Source: Hyphobacterium sp. SN044 (lineage in GTDB: Bacteria > Pseudomonadota > Alphaproteobacteria > Caulobacterales > Maricaulaceae). From it: a stretch of DNA of 64,000 nt. The position numbers were made by a program, and so were the translations under genes. Shown piece by piece: positions 8,696 to 16,615 of this stretch. The stretch lies in contig NZ_JAKKUV010000002.1 of the NCBI RefSeq assembly GCF_021864465.1, forward strand, positions 62,001-126,000, read 5' to 3'. Position 1 is the first letter of the stretch; every line of letters begins with the position of its first letter. A model generated the notes under the pieces. That model did no database searches, had not been told where the DNA came from, and saw only the letters and a program-made list of their open reading frames with translations.

Positions 8696-8983
8696 ATGTC
8701 CGTCACGACCGAAGACGTCCGCCGCATCGCGCGCCTCGCCCGCATCGCCGAGCCGACCGAAAGGCTGGAAGCCCTGACGCAGGAGCTGAACGGCATCCTG
8801 ACCTGGATCGAGCAGCTGGACGAGGTCGACACTGACGGCGTTGAGCCGATGACCACGCCGGTGAAATTCCCTTTGCCGCAGCGCGAGGACAAGATCACCG
8901 ACGGCGGGATCCGCGACGACGTGCTGGCCAATGCGCCGAAGTCCGAAGAGGGCTTCTTCGTCGTTCCGAAATCGGTCGAGTGA
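8696..8983 (+). CDS. gatC: Asp-tRNA(Asn)/Glu-tRNA(Gln) amidotransferase subunit C
   Basis: A 95-residue small subunit of GatCAB, which makes Gln-tRNA(Gln) and/or Asn-tRNA(Asn) from mischarged precursors. It begins MSVTTEDVRRIARLARI, the standard gatC N-terminus, with LNGILTWIEQLDEVDTDGVEP and the C-terminal LREDxxxx-type region (PQREDKITDG, DDVLANAPKSEEGFFVVPK). It is the first gene of the gat operon. The TGA overlaps the ATG of the next gene. Confidence 0.96.
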   Translation: MSVTTEDVRRIARLARIAEPTERLEALTQELNGILTWIEQLDEVDTDGVEPMTTPVKFPLPQREDKITDGGIRDDVLANAPKSEEGFFVVPKSVE

Positions 8984-9465
8984 TGACGGAACCGGTCTCC
9001 ATAAAGGCCGAGGATCCGCGCACGGCGGACGGGGCGCGCCTGATCGGCGCGCTCGATGCGCACCTGTCCGCGCTCTATGACCCGCAGTTCAACTATTTCC
9101 TCGATCTCGACCAGCTGGCGCAGCCGAACATCACATTCCTGGTCGCGCGCAATACGGCGGACGAGGCGCTGGGCTGCGTCGCGCTGCGCGAATACGCCGA
9201 CTTCGCCGAGATCAAGCGCATGTATGTTGACGAGGCGGCGCGCGGGCTCGGGATCGCCAAGGCGCTTCTGAAGGCCGCGCATGATCTGGCGCTGTCGAAG
9301 GGCTTCGAGACCGTCCGGCTTGAAACCGGCGACCGCCAGACCGCGGCGATCGGCCTCTACGAACAGGCGGGATACCGCCCCTGCGGCTGTTATGGCGACT
9401 ATGCGCCCGACAGCCCGCACAATCATTTCTTCGAAATCCGGCTTTCGCCGGCCGCGACGGTGTAA
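8983..9465 (+). CDS. GNAT acetyltransferase inside the gat operon
   Basis: A 160-residue N-acetyltransferase. It shows IKRMYVDEAARGLGIAKALLKAAHDLA, the acetyl-CoA binding loop, and TVRLETGDRQTAAIGLYEQAGY, the classical C-terminal motif. The start was placed at ATG 8983, overlapping the gatC stop; a GTG at 8980 is also in frame. It lies between gatC and gatA with 4-nt or shorter junctions, so it must be co-transcribed. The substrate is unknown. Similar GNATs with the KRMYV motif act on small amines or amino acids, which is family knowledge rather than evidence here. Confidence 0.85.
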   Translation: MTEPVSIKAEDPRTADGARLIGALDAHLSALYDPQFNYFLDLDQLAQPNITFLVARNTADEALGCVALREYADFAEIKRMYVDEAARGLGIAKALLKAAHDLALSKGFETVRLETGDRQTAAIGLYEQAGYRPCGCYGDYAPDSPHNHFFEIRLSPAATV

Positions 9466-9468
9466 CCG

Positions 9469-10944
9469 ATGTCCGACCTGCTTTCCCTGTCCCTTGCCGA
9501 TGTCACCGCGAAGCTGAAGGCGCGCGAGGTTTCCGCGACCGAACTGGCCGAGACGGCACTTCAGGCCGCCGAGGCGTCGCAGCCGGCGCTGAATGCCTTC
9601 TGCGCCTTCGACCGCGACCTGACGATGACCATGGCCAAGGCGAGCGATGCGAAGCTGGCGAAGGGTGAGGGCGGCCTTCTGGAAGGCGCGCCGCTGGCGA
9701 TCAAGGACCTGTTCGCGGTGAAAGGCGTGGAGACCACGGCCTCGTCGAACATCCTGAAAGGCTTCAAGCCGCGCTACGAATCGACCGTCACCGAGAAGAT
9801 GTGGGCCGAGGGCGGCGTCTTCCTCGCGAAGACGGCGATGGACGAATTCGCCATGGGCTCGTCGAACAAGACGGCCTGTACCGGCCATGTGGTCAGCCCG
9901 TGGCGGGCCGAAGGCTCGAACAAGGGCTTGACGCCGGGCGGGTCTTCGGGCGGGTCCGCGGCGGCGGTCTCGGCCGATCTCTGCTTCGGCGCGACCGGCA
10001 CCGACACCGGTGGCTCGATCCGCCAGCCGGCGGCCTTTACCGGCACGGTCGGCGCGAAAGGCACCTATGGCCGCTGCTCGCGCTGGGGCGCGGTGGCGTT
10101 CGCCTCCTCGCTCGATCACCCCGGTCCGATCGCCAAGACGGTGAAGGACAGCGCCATCCTGATGCAGGCGATGGCGGGCCACGACCCCAAGGAATCCACC
10201 TCGCTTCCGCTCGACGTACCGGACTTCGTCGCCGCCTGCGGACGCAGCGTGAAGGGGCTGAAGATCGGCGTCGCGAAGGAATACCGCGTCGACGGCATGC
10301 CGGAAGAGATCGACGCGCTGTGGCAGCAGGGGATTGACTGGCTGAAGGCGGCGGGCTGCGAAATCGTCGACGTGACGCTGCCGCACACAAAATATGCCCT
10401 GCCGACCTATTACATCATCAACCCGGCCGAGGCCTCGTCGAACCTGGCGCGCTATGACGGCATGCGCTTCGGCCAGCGCGTCGAGGGCGCGGACCTGACC
10501 GACACCTATGAGAAGACGCGCGGTCAGGGCTTCGGCGCGGAAGTGCAGCGCCGCATCCTGATGGGCACCTATGTGCTCTCTGCGGGGTATTACGACGCCT
10601 ATTACCTGAAGGCGCTGAAAGTGCGCCGCCGCATTCTGGAAGACTTCGAGAACGCGTTTGAAAAGGTCGACGCGATCCTGACGCCGTCGACGCCGAGCGC
10701 GGCGTTCGCGCTCGATGCGCAATTCACCGATCCGATCCAGATGTATCTCAACGACGTCTTCACCGTGACCGCGAACATCGCCGGCATTCCGGCGATGTCG
10801 GTGCCGGCCGGGCTCGATGCGTCGGGCCTGCCGCTGGGCCTGCAGGTGATCACCAAGGCGCTCGACGAGGAGACCATGTTCGCGGTCGGCGCGGCGCTGG
10901 AAGACTCCGCCGGCTTCACCGCCAAGCCGAACAAGTGGTGGTAG
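9469..10944 (+). CDS. gatA: Asp-tRNA(Asn)/Glu-tRNA(Gln) amidotransferase subunit A
   Basis: A 491-residue glutaminase/amidase subunit of GatCAB. It shows the amidase signature with Ser-cisSer-Lys triad elements: the Lys in [11 protein letters not shown], the serines in [16 protein letters not shown], and [14 protein letters not shown] with the nucleophile. Length and C-terminus ([10 protein letters not shown]) are standard. It releases ammonia from glutamine, which is channelled to GatB. It follows the GNAT gene by 3 nt. Confidence 0.97.
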   Translation: MSDLLSLSLADVTAKLKAREVSATELAETALQAAEASQPALNAFCAFDRDLTMTMAKASDAKLAKGEGGLLEGAPLAIKDLFAVKGVETTASSNILKGFKPRYESTVTEKMWAEGGVFLAKTAMDEFAMGSSNKTACTGHVVSPWRAEGSNKGLTPGGSSGGSAAAVSADLCFGATGTDTGGSIRQPAAFTGTVGAKGTYGRCSRWGAVAFASSLDHPGPIAKTVKDSAILMQAMAGHDPKESTSLPLDVPDFVAACGRSVKGLKIGVAKEYRVDGMPEEIDALWQQGIDWLKAAGCEIVDVTLPHTKYALPTYYIINPAEASSNLARYDGMRFGQRVEGADLTDTYEKTRGQGFGAEVQRRILMGTYVLSAGYYDAYYLKALKVRRRILEDFENAFEKVDAILTPSTPSAAFALDAQFTDPIQMYLNDVFTVTANIAGIPAMSVPAGLDASGLPLGLQVITKALDEETMFAVGAALEDSAGFTAKPNKWW

Positions 10945-10950
10945 GCCAAG

Positions 10951-11196
10951 ATGCGTGAGCCCGCGGTTCTCAGCTTCACCAAGCCGGCCATCCTCCTCGG
11001 CGCGCTGTCGGCGCTGTTCGGGGCGGGTCTGTTCGCCGGCGTGATGGCAATCGAGAACGCGGCGGCCTGGGGCATCGTCGCCCTCTGCCTCGGCTTCGGC
11101 CTCGTCATCTTCGGCGTGATGACGCAAGCGCTCTGGCGCGTGGTGACGGCCGCCGGAGAACACAACAACGACATTCCTTCCGAGGACGCGAAATGA
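10951..11196 (+). CDS. Small two-helix membrane protein between gatA and gatB
   Basis: 81 residues with two hydrophobic segments (about residues 12-32, [20 protein letters not shown], and 40-60, [18 protein letters not shown]) and a short charged tail ending in SEDAK. It starts 6 nt after gatA, and its stop overlaps the gatB start by 4 nt, so it is translated within the operon. I recognise no family. A role in tRNA amidation is not implied; operon placement alone is the evidence that it is a real gene. Confidence 0.75.
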   Translation: MREPAVLSFTKPAILLGALSALFGAGLFAGVMAIENAAAWGIVALCLGFGLVIFGVMTQALWRVVTAAGEHNNDIPSEDAK

Positions 11197-12686
11197 CCGA
11201 CCACAGCTATCGCCTTCCCGGCGCGACCGGGGATTGGGAACTCGTCCTGGGCCTCGAAGTCCATGCGCAGGTGATGTCGGAATCGAAGCTGTTCTCCGGC
11301 GCGGCGACGGCCTATGGCGCGCCGCCGAACACGCAGGTCTCGCTGGTCGATGCGGCGATGCCGGGCATGCTGCCGGTGATCAATGCGCATTGCGTGGAAC
11401 AGGCGATCCGCACGGGCCTCGGCCTCAATGCGAAGATCAACACCTATTCGCGCTTCGACCGGAAGAACTACTTCTATCCGGACCTGCCGCAGGGCTATCA
11501 GATCAGCCAGTTCCAGTACCCGATCGTTGGCGAAGGCGAGATCGAGTGCGAACGCGATGACGGCTCGATCTTCACCGTGCGGATCGAGCGGCTGCACCTG
11601 GAACAGGATGCCGGCAAGTCGATCCACGATCTCGATCCGAACGCGACCTATGTCGACCTCAACCGGTCGGGCGTGGCGCTGATGGAGATCGTGTCGAAGC
11701 CGGACATCCGTTCGCCCGCCGATGCGGCGGCCTATGTGAAGACGCTGCGCTCGATCGTGCGCTATCTCGGCACGTGCGGCGGCGACATGGAAAAGGGCCA
11801 GCTGCGCGCCGACGTGAACGTCTCGGTGTGCAAGCCGGGCGCTTACGAGAAATTCCGCGAAACCGGCGATTTCAAGCATCTCGGCACGCGCTGCGAGATC
11901 AAGAATGTCAACTCGATGCGCTTCATCGTGCAGGCCATCGAATACGAGGCGCGCCGCCAGATCGACATCATCGAGGACGGCGGCACGATCAATCAGGAGA
12001 CCCGCCTGTTCGACGCCGGCAAGGGCGTTACCCGCTCGATGCGGTCGAAGGAGGAGGCGCACGACTACCGCTACTTCCCCGATCCCGACCTGTTGCCGCT
12101 GGAAGTGCCGCAGTCGCGGATTGACGAGATCCGCGCGGATCTGCCTGAACTGCCGGCGGAGAAGCGCAAGCGCTTCGTCGAAGTGCTGGGCCTGACGGAA
12201 TACGACGCCAGCGTGCTGGCCTCCGACAAGGATCGTGCGGACTATTTCGAGACCGCCGCGAAGGGCCGCGACGCCAAGCTGACTTCCAACTGGGTCAATA
12301 ACGAGCTGTTCGGCCGCCTGAACAAGGAAGGGCTCGACATCACGGAGAGCCCGGTCAGCGCGGAGCAACTGGGCGAGCTCGTCGCCCTGATCGAAAGCGA
12401 CGTTATCTCCGGCAAGATCGCCAAGGACGTGTTTGAAATCCTGTGGGACAAGGGCGGCTCGCCGGCGAAAATCGTCGAGGACCGGGGCTTGAAGCAGGTC
12501 ACCGATACCGGCGCAATCGAGGCGGTCATCGACCAGCTGATCGCGGAGAATCCGGACCAGGCCGAGCAGGTGAAGGAAAAGCCCAAGGCGATGGGCTGGT
12601 TCGTCGGTCAGGTGATGAAAGCCATGCAGGGCAAGGCAAATCCGCAGGCGGTGAACGAGATCCTGAAAAAGAAGCTCGGCGTCTGA
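11193..12686 (+). CDS. gatB: Asp-tRNA(Asn)/Glu-tRNA(Gln) amidotransferase subunit B
   Basis: A 497-residue kinase/transamidase subunit. It starts with the family block [13 protein letters not shown], then [27 protein letters not shown]-type sequence, [15 protein letters not shown] and a central [11 protein letters not shown]-terminal YqeY-like tail follows ([32 protein letters not shown]). It phosphorylates the Glu or Asp on the tRNA and then amidates it. It completes gatCAB, and its presence implies that GlnRS and/or AsnRS function is supplied indirectly in this organism. Confidence 0.97.
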   Translation: MTDHSYRLPGATGDWELVLGLEVHAQVMSESKLFSGAATAYGAPPNTQVSLVDAAMPGMLPVINAHCVEQAIRTGLGLNAKINTYSRFDRKNYFYPDLPQGYQISQFQYPIVGEGEIECERDDGSIFTVRIERLHLEQDAGKSIHDLDPNATYVDLNRSGVALMEIVSKPDIRSPADAAAYVKTLRSIVRYLGTCGGDMEKGQLRADVNVSVCKPGAYEKFRETGDFKHLGTRCEIKNVNSMRFIVQAIEYEARRQIDIIEDGGTINQETRLFDAGKGVTRSMRSKEEAHDYRYFPDPDLLPLEVPQSRIDEIRADLPELPAEKRKRFVEVLGLTEYDASVLASDKDRADYFETAAKGRDAKLTSNWVNNELFGRLNKEGLDITESPVSAEQLGELVALIESDVISGKIAKDVFEILWDKGGSPAKIVEDRGLKQVTDTGAIEAVIDQLIAENPDQAEQVKEKPKAMGWFVGQVMKAMQGKANPQAVNEILKKKLGV

Positions 12687-12738
12687 CCGGAACCCTGACC
12701 CCGCCTCCCTCGTTGATGCAGTGCGGCACGGCATGGGT

Positions 12739-12766
12739 TTGACCCGCTGCCGGGCCGCGCTAGCTG
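12739..12766 (+). promoter_or_regulatory. Candidate sigma-70-type promoter
   Basis: TTGACC (12739-12744), 16-nt spacer, TAGCTG (12761-12766), 22 nt before the start of the small membrane protein at 12789. The same arrangement (TTGATC-N16-TAGCTT) precedes the gene at 47639. Confidence 0.45.
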
Positions 12767-12788
12767 AAGTCAGCGAAAGGAGCGCACA

Positions 12789-12938
12789 ATGGATCAGCAT
12801 GTCGAAAAGACCGAGGCCCGTCAGGGCGAGCGCCGCCGCTGGCAGGAGCATGTTCTCTATCTGTCGACCTTTGGTGCCGCCGTCGTGCTCGGCGGTGCAG
12901 CCCTGATCTTCATCTTCGCATCGGGCGGCAACGGCTAG
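12789..12938 (+). CDS. 49-residue single-pass membrane protein
   Basis: A small gene with a strong AAGGAG site 7 nt before the ATG. The charged, cytosolic N-terminal half (MDQHVEKTEARQGERRRW) is followed by one hydrophobic helix of about 25 residues (VLYLSTFGAAVVLGGAALIF) and a short SGGNG end. It is therefore tail-anchored or N-in. It resembles in layout the short subunits of respiratory complexes, but no diagnostic motif is present and I assign no function. It overlaps the stop of the convergent oxygenase gene by 4 nt. Confidence 0.7.
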   Translation: MDQHVEKTEARQGERRRWQEHVLYLSTFGAAVVLGGAALIFIFASGGNG

Positions 12939-13876
12939 GCGAGGCGAATTTCCCGCAGTCTTTCCATGAGATAATCCTGCGCCGTCAGCGGCTCAGGATA
13001 GCGGTCCGGATTGTCTGGCGTGACGCAGTTCTCGAGCGTCTTGATCAGATAGTCCGGGCGGAAATGCAGGAAGAAGGGCATCGAGTAGCGCGCATAGCGC
13101 TGCCGTTCTTGTGCCGGGTTGATCACGCGATGGCTCGTCGAGGGCAGGACGTGATTGGTCAGCCGCTGCAGCATGTCCCCGATATTGACCACCAGACAGC
13201 CCTGCGGCGGATTGATATCCAGCCATTGGCCCGTCTTGTCCTTGACCTGCAGGCCGGCTTCCTCGGCCCCCAGGAGCAAGGTGATCGTATTGATGTCTTC
13301 ATGTGCCGCGGCCCGGATCGAGCCTTCCGGGGCCGGCGTCGTCTGCGGCGGATAATGAAGCAGGCGCAGGATGGAGTTCCCGTCGCGCACCGGGTCCACG
13401 AAGAAGTCGTCATCCAGACCCAGATCGCGTGCGATGGCCGCCAGCAAACGCAGGCCGAGCGCGTCGAGTGACTGAAAGAGCCGGTAGACGGCATCCCAGT
13501 CGTCGATCTCCGCCGGGTTCAGATTTTCCGGCATGAATTCGCGATAGGGGTGGCCGTCCGGCAATTCCCGGCCGACATGCCAGAATTCCTTCAGATCGAT
13601 CGCCTCGGCACCCTTGGCGGCTTCGCGGCCGAACGGGGTATAGCCGCGCTGGCCAGCCCCGCCGGGGATGAAATAGTGCTGCTTGACGCTGTCGGGCAAG
13701 GCGAAGAATGCCTTCGCACGGGCTAGAGCCGTATCGATGACCGACTGATCGAGCCCATGATCACTGACCACGGCGAAGCCGTAGCGCCGGAAACTGCCAC
13801 CCAGGGCAGACGCAAAGGCGTCCGGGTCGGTGGCGGCAAGCGTCATCGAGACGGGTTCGAATGCGTTGGTCGGCAT
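12935..13876 (-). CDS. 2-oxoglutarate/Fe(II) oxygenase, isopenicillin-N-synthase-like family
   Basis: 313 residues. The N-terminal DIOX_N-type region is YGFAVVSDHGLDQSVID, then YFIPGGAGQRGYTPFG and the double-stranded beta-helix core. Fe(II) ligands are visible as HEDINTITLLLG (HxD) and SHRVINP (distal His), with a following Arg in RYARYSMPFF-type sequence for the cosubstrate. Bacterial members oxidise small molecules of many kinds; the substrate is unknown here. The ATG at 13876 gives MPTNAFEPVSMTLAAT. It is convergent with the small membrane gene. Confidence 0.88.
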   Translation of the reverse strand: MPTNAFEPVSMTLAATDPDAFASALGGSFRRYGFAVVSDHGLDQSVIDTALARAKAFFALPDSVKQHYFIPGGAGQRGYTPFGREAAKGAEAIDLKEFWHVGRELPDGHPYREFMPENLNPAEIDDWDAVYRLFQSLDALGLRLLAAIARDLGLDDDFFVDPVRDGNSILRLLHYPPQTTPAPEGSIRAAAHEDINTITLLLGAEEAGLQVKDKTGQWLDINPPQGCLVVNIGDMLQRLTNHVLPSTSHRVINPAQERQRYARYSMPFFLHFRPDYLIKTLENCVTPDNPDRYPEPLTAQDYLMERLREIRLA

Positions 13877-13946
13877 GGTTGCGGCCCTGTTCCGGTCGGG
13901 CGGGTGTCATACTCCCTGGAGTATTGTGCGCCAATGCCGGGCACAG

Positions 13947-13980
13947 AAAAACGCCGGCGCGGATTGCCGCACCGGCGTTC
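13947..13980 (-). terminator. Rho-independent terminator of the acidic lipoprotein gene
   Basis: GAACGCCGGTGCGG / CCGCGCCGGCGTT stem read on the minus strand, followed by a T run (complement of 13947-13951), 23 nt beyond the stop of the gene at 14003. Confidence 0.75.
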
Positions 13981-14002
13981 TGAATGCATCGAAGCGCAGT
14001 GA

Positions 14003-14272
14003 TTACTGCGGGTCGCCTTCGGCGGCTTCTTCGGCCTCATCGGCGGCGTCTTCCATGGCTTCGCCCGCGTCATCCGCGGCTTCTTCCATGGCGTCACCGG
14101 CGTCTTCGGCCATTTCCTCGACTTCGTCGGCAGCGTTTTCCATCGCGTCGCCGGCGTCTTCCATCACTTCTTCCGCTTCGGTTTCCGCTTCCTGCTGTTC
14201 GGCAGGCGTGCAGGCGGACAGGGCGAGGGCCAGAGCGGTGGCCGAGGTCGCGCCGAGAAGAATTCTGAGCAT
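14003..14272 (-). CDS. Small acidic, repeat-bearing lipoprotein
   Basis: 89 residues. The signal peptide has the lipobox LALSAC (Cys about residue 21), so the mature protein is lipid-anchored. The rest is a low-complexity amphipathic helix built from repeats of the form D-A-G-D-A-M-E-x-A-A-D-E, rich in Glu, Asp and Ala and almost without other residues. The spacing resembles 11-residue apolipoprotein-type repeats. Function is unknown; a periplasmic spacer or envelope-stress lipoprotein is a guess. It has its own terminator and is divergent from the GST. Confidence 0.8.
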   Translation of the reverse strand: MLRILLGATSATALALALSACTPAEQQEAETEAEEVMEDAGDAMENAADEVEEMAEDAGDAMEEAADDAGEAMEDAADEAEEAAEGDPQ

Positions 14273-14491
14273 TGCGTGGTCTCCCTCCTGAGAAAAACAG
14301 CGCGCCGATCAAGACGATCAGCGCCCGCTGATTCCTGTGCAGTAGCAGCATTTTCTCCATTTACTGCGCGAATCGCAAGGGACATGACAATTCTGCAAGG
14401 TTCAAATGCGAGAAAATTGCGCGCGACATCGCTTGATTGCGCCCTTGCCGGAACCGATATGCCGCTGAAGCAACGCAACGAGGGCATCCCG

Positions 14492-15220
14492 ATGGCGGAC
14501 CAAAAGCCGATCGAACTCTATTACTGGCCGACGCCGAATGGCTGGAAGGTGTCGATCGCGCTGGAGGAGATGGCGCTGCCCTATCTCCTCAAGCCGGTGA
14601 ATATCGGCACAGGCGAACAGTTCGATCCGGCTTTCCTGAAGATCAGCCCCAATGGGCGCATGCCGGCGATCATCGATCCCGAAGGTCCCGACGGTGCGCC
14701 GATCTCCGTTTTCGAATCCGGCGCCATCCTTCAGTACCTCGCGCGAAAGTCGGGCATGTTCTACGGCGCGAATGCGCGCCAGCAGTCCGAAATCGAGCAA
14801 TGGCTGTTCTGGCAGATGGGCGGGCTGGGGCCGATGGCCGGTCAGGCGCACCACTTCCGCAGCTATGCGCAGAAGATCGAACCCGACCCGGTGAAACTCG
14901 AATACGGCAAGACGCGGTACACCAATGAGGTGAACCGGCTCTATGGCGTTCTGGAGCGCGGCCTGTCCGACGGGCGCGAATTCATCGCGGGCGATTTTTC
15001 GATCGCCGACATGGCGATATGGCCGTGGATCCTGCCGGAAGGCCAGGGGCAGAACCTCGACGATTTCCCGAAGCTGAAGGCCTGGGTCGATCGCGTCTTC
15101 GAACGCCCCGGGGTGCAGGCGGGCCGGAAGCTCGGCAAGGAGTTGCGGTCCAATCTCGGCGCAGACGACAAGCAGGCCGAGGAGGCCCGGAAAATCCTGT
15201 TCGGTCAGCGCGCGACCTGA
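14492..15220 (+). CDS. Glutathione S-transferase family protein
   Basis: A 242-residue GST. The thioredoxin-fold N-terminus is IELYYWPTPNGWKVSIALEE, followed by GRMPAIIDPEG (cis-Pro), FESGAILQYLARK (glutathione gamma-glutamyl contact) and an all-helical C-terminal domain with FSIADMAIWPWI (N-capping box). The NGWKVSI start and long loop resemble the YghU/YfcG nu-class GSTs, which act as disulfide-bond reductases. I chose ATG 14492 for its GAGGGC site; ATG 14459 is in frame but less well placed. A strong terminator follows. Confidence 0.9.
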   Translation: MADQKPIELYYWPTPNGWKVSIALEEMALPYLLKPVNIGTGEQFDPAFLKISPNGRMPAIIDPEGPDGAPISVFESGAILQYLARKSGMFYGANARQQSEIEQWLFWQMGGLGPMAGQAHHFRSYAQKIEPDPVKLEYGKTRYTNEVNRLYGVLERGLSDGREFIAGDFSIADMAIWPWILPEGQGQNLDDFPKLKAWVDRVFERPGVQAGRKLGKELRSNLGADDKQAEEARKILFGQRAT

Positions 15221-15250
15221 CGCCTGATCCAGTCGGATCGATCAGCAAAG

Positions 15251-15283
15251 CCCGCCTTCCTGGCCCGGAAGGCGGGTTTTTTT
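15251..15283 (+). terminator. Rho-independent terminator after the GST gene
   Basis: Perfect 10-bp stem CCCGCCTTCC (15251-15260) with GGAAGGCGGG (15267-15276), a 6-nt loop and seven T residues. Confidence 0.92.
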
Positions 15284-15300
15284 CATGTCCGATTCACCGG

Positions 15301-15360
15301 GCTTAACGGAACGAAACAGAGTCTAACGGAATTCAATAAAGCCTAATCGAATTAAACCAT
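15301..15360 (+). repeat. Three imperfect 20-bp tandem repeats upstream of the Sel1 leader
   Basis: Units 15301-15320, 15321-15340 and 15341-15360 align without gaps: all begin G-Y-Y-TAA-C/T, share the core CTAACGGAA or CTAATCGAA, and end in an A-rich tail. They lie in an unusually AT-rich stretch between the GST terminator and the structured leader, where a promoter for the Sel1 gene should be, so they may be regulator-binding sites on two helical turns. TTAAACCATTAA at the end also resembles half of a CtrA box, but the spacing is wrong. Confidence 0.65.
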
Positions 15361-15395
15361 TAAGGCGCGATAACCCTGATTTTTCTTTACCTTAT

Positions 15396-15514
15396 GGCAA
15401 GCATCCGGGGTGAATCTCCACCCGTCCGCCGGAAGCGGGCATTGGGTGGAAATCCCGACCGAGAGACCATCAGCCAAAAAGGCGAGGCCCGGTCGGATAC
15501 ATGGATGGGGTGCC
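15396..15514 (+). promoter_or_regulatory. Structured RNA leader: putative three-way junction hiding the Sel1 gene's RBS
   Basis: By eye the RNA can form P1 from GGCA (15396-15399) with TGCC (15511-15514) and CATCC (15402-15406) with GGATG (15503-15507). P2 pairs CCACCC (15418-15423) with GGGTGG (15444-15449), plus an inner CCGC/GCGG (15426-15429 with 15435-15438). P3 pairs CCGACCG (15455-15461) with CGGTCGG (15490-15496), plus an inner GCC-AAAAA-GGC. The only plausible ribosome-binding site, GGATGGGG at 15503-15510, lies in the 3' strand of P1, so folding would block translation of the ATG at 15518. It does not match a riboswitch class I know. A 45-codon overlapping frame from ATG 15394 has no Shine-Dalgarno. 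Confidence 0.55.
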
Positions 15515-15517
15515 AAA

Positions 15518-15790
15518 ATGGCCTTCACTGATGTGGAAACGGCGCAGGCTCACAGCGCCATCGAGACCAACGCCAATGGCGAGGATCTCTGCAAGCTCGG
15601 CCTTCTGTATTCGACGGGCCAGGGCGGCACGATCGATTACATCGAAGCGCACAAATGGTTCAACCTGGCGGCCTTGATGGGGTCGGAGCCGGCGAAGCAC
15701 TATCGCCGCGAGATTTCCGAGGAAATGTCCTCGTTCGAAATCGCCGACGCTCAGCGCGCGGCCCGGGAATGGCTCGCCACGCGCCACTAA
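15518..15790 (+). CDS. Short Sel1-repeat protein
   Basis: 90 residues with one and a half Sel1-like (TPR-type) units: LCKLGLLYSTGQGGTIDYIEAHKWFNLAALMGSEPAKHYR, which carries the family pattern G-x-x-Y-x-x-G, then A-x-x-W-x-x-x-A-A. It ends REWLATRH. No signal peptide. Such proteins act as small scaffolds. The ATG at 15518 is preceded by TGCCAAA and by the putative switch leader. An upstream GTG at 15410 is in frame but would put the leader structure inside the coding sequence. It lies just before, and convergent with, hfsD. Confidence 0.82.
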   Translation: MAFTDVETAQAHSAIETNANGEDLCKLGLLYSTGQGGTIDYIEAHKWFNLAALMGSEPAKHYRREISEEMSSFEIADAQRAAREWLATRH

Positions 15791-15805
15791 GCCGTTCGAA
15801 CGCGG

Positions 15806-16525
15806 TCAGTTGTTGTTGATCGCGTTCGCAATGGCGTAGGAGAAGGCTTGGTCGAGGGGCAGTATGCCGTAGACATACTGTTCGACCCACAGCGTGACTT
15901 CCGAGATCGTCGTTCGCGGCACGAAGATGATGTCGTGCCGCCGGAGCGGGATCGGATCGCCGCTGCCATCCCCGCGCAATACGTCGCGCAAATTGACCAC
16001 GCGCATCATGACGCCGCCATTGCGGGCCCGGCGCAGGATCACGACTTCGCCGCGCGCGGCGTCGTCCTGGAATCCGCCAGCCAGCATTACAGCCTCGAGC
16101 GCGCCGATACGTGTCGGCATTTCGTAAAGGCCGGGGCTATTGACCTGCCCGCCGATGATGATGTTCTGCGGGCCGTAGCTGTCGACATTCACTTCAACGA
16201 TCGGATCGCGAAGCATCGCGATATAGGCGTCGGCGACCGCGTTGGCCGCTTCGGCATCGGTGCGGCCTGCGACCATGACAGGCCCGGCGAGGGGCAGATT
16301 CACCCGGCCGTCCGGCCCGATCGTCGCGGTACGGTTCAGTTCCGTTGCGGTGTGGACCGTGACCTCGATGGAATCGCCCGGTGCCAACAGAAAGCCCGGG
16401 TCATCATCGCGCCAGTCCTGATAGGACACGGCGTTCCAGCTCGAAACCTGCTGGTATCGGTCCGGCTGCGACGTGCCGCACGCGGCCAGAAAAACACAGC
16501 CGAGGACGATGCCTGAGCGCTTCAT
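15806..16525 (-). CDS. hfsD: Holdfast polysaccharide export protein HfsD (Wza/GumB family)
   Basis: A 239-residue outer-membrane lipoprotein with signal and lipobox FLAAC. The Poly_export domain begins FLLAPGDSIEVTVHTATELN and GPDGRVNLPLAGPVMVAGRT, followed by an SLBB domain (NIIIGGQVNSPGLYEMPTR) and IIFVPRTTISEV. It ends in a short helix as in Wza-type pores. The frame stays open far upstream but ATG 16525 has a GGGAG site and starts the signal peptide. It is divergent from hfsA with a 90-bp shared promoter region. The name rests on synteny with hfsA, B, C, E, F, G, H and K in this window. Confidence 0.88.
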   Translation of the reverse strand: MKRSGIVLGCVFLAACGTSQPDRYQQVSSWNAVSYQDWRDDDPGFLLAPGDSIEVTVHTATELNRTATIGPDGRVNLPLAGPVMVAGRTDAEAANAVADAYIAMLRDPIVEVNVDSYGPQNIIIGGQVNSPGLYEMPTRIGALEAVMLAGGFQDDAARGEVVILRRARNGGVMMRVVNLRDVLRGDGSGDPIPLRRHDIIFVPRTTISEVTLWVEQYVYGILPLDQAFSYAIANAINNN

Positions 16526-16615
16526 CACGCAAACTCCCGGAATTCCTTGTTCGAAGGTGACGTTCGGCTGGTTTGGATAAGGAAAAATTAAGCCGCCGGA
16601 CGGCCTTATCGCCTC

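Noticed and set aside
8662-12851. Long minus-strand frames (833 and 749 residues) opposite gatC, gatA and gatB
   Set aside because: Composition is Arg/His/Asp-rich without domain motifs; they mirror the codon pattern of the real gat genes.
15341-15363. CtrA box (TTAA-N7-TTAA) before the Sel1 leader
   Set aside because: TTAAACCATTAA has a spacer of 4, not 7, so only half-site similarity remains.
15396-15517. FMN riboswitch upstream of the Sel1 gene
   Set aside because: GGGTGGAAATCCCGACCG resembles one FMN-aptamer block, but the order of the other conserved blocks does not follow and the downstream gene is not a riboflavin gene.
15394-15531. A 45-codon leader peptide overlapping the Sel1 start
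   Set aside because: No Shine-Dalgarno and no recognisable protein features; complementary blocks covering the same stretch explain it better as structured RNA.
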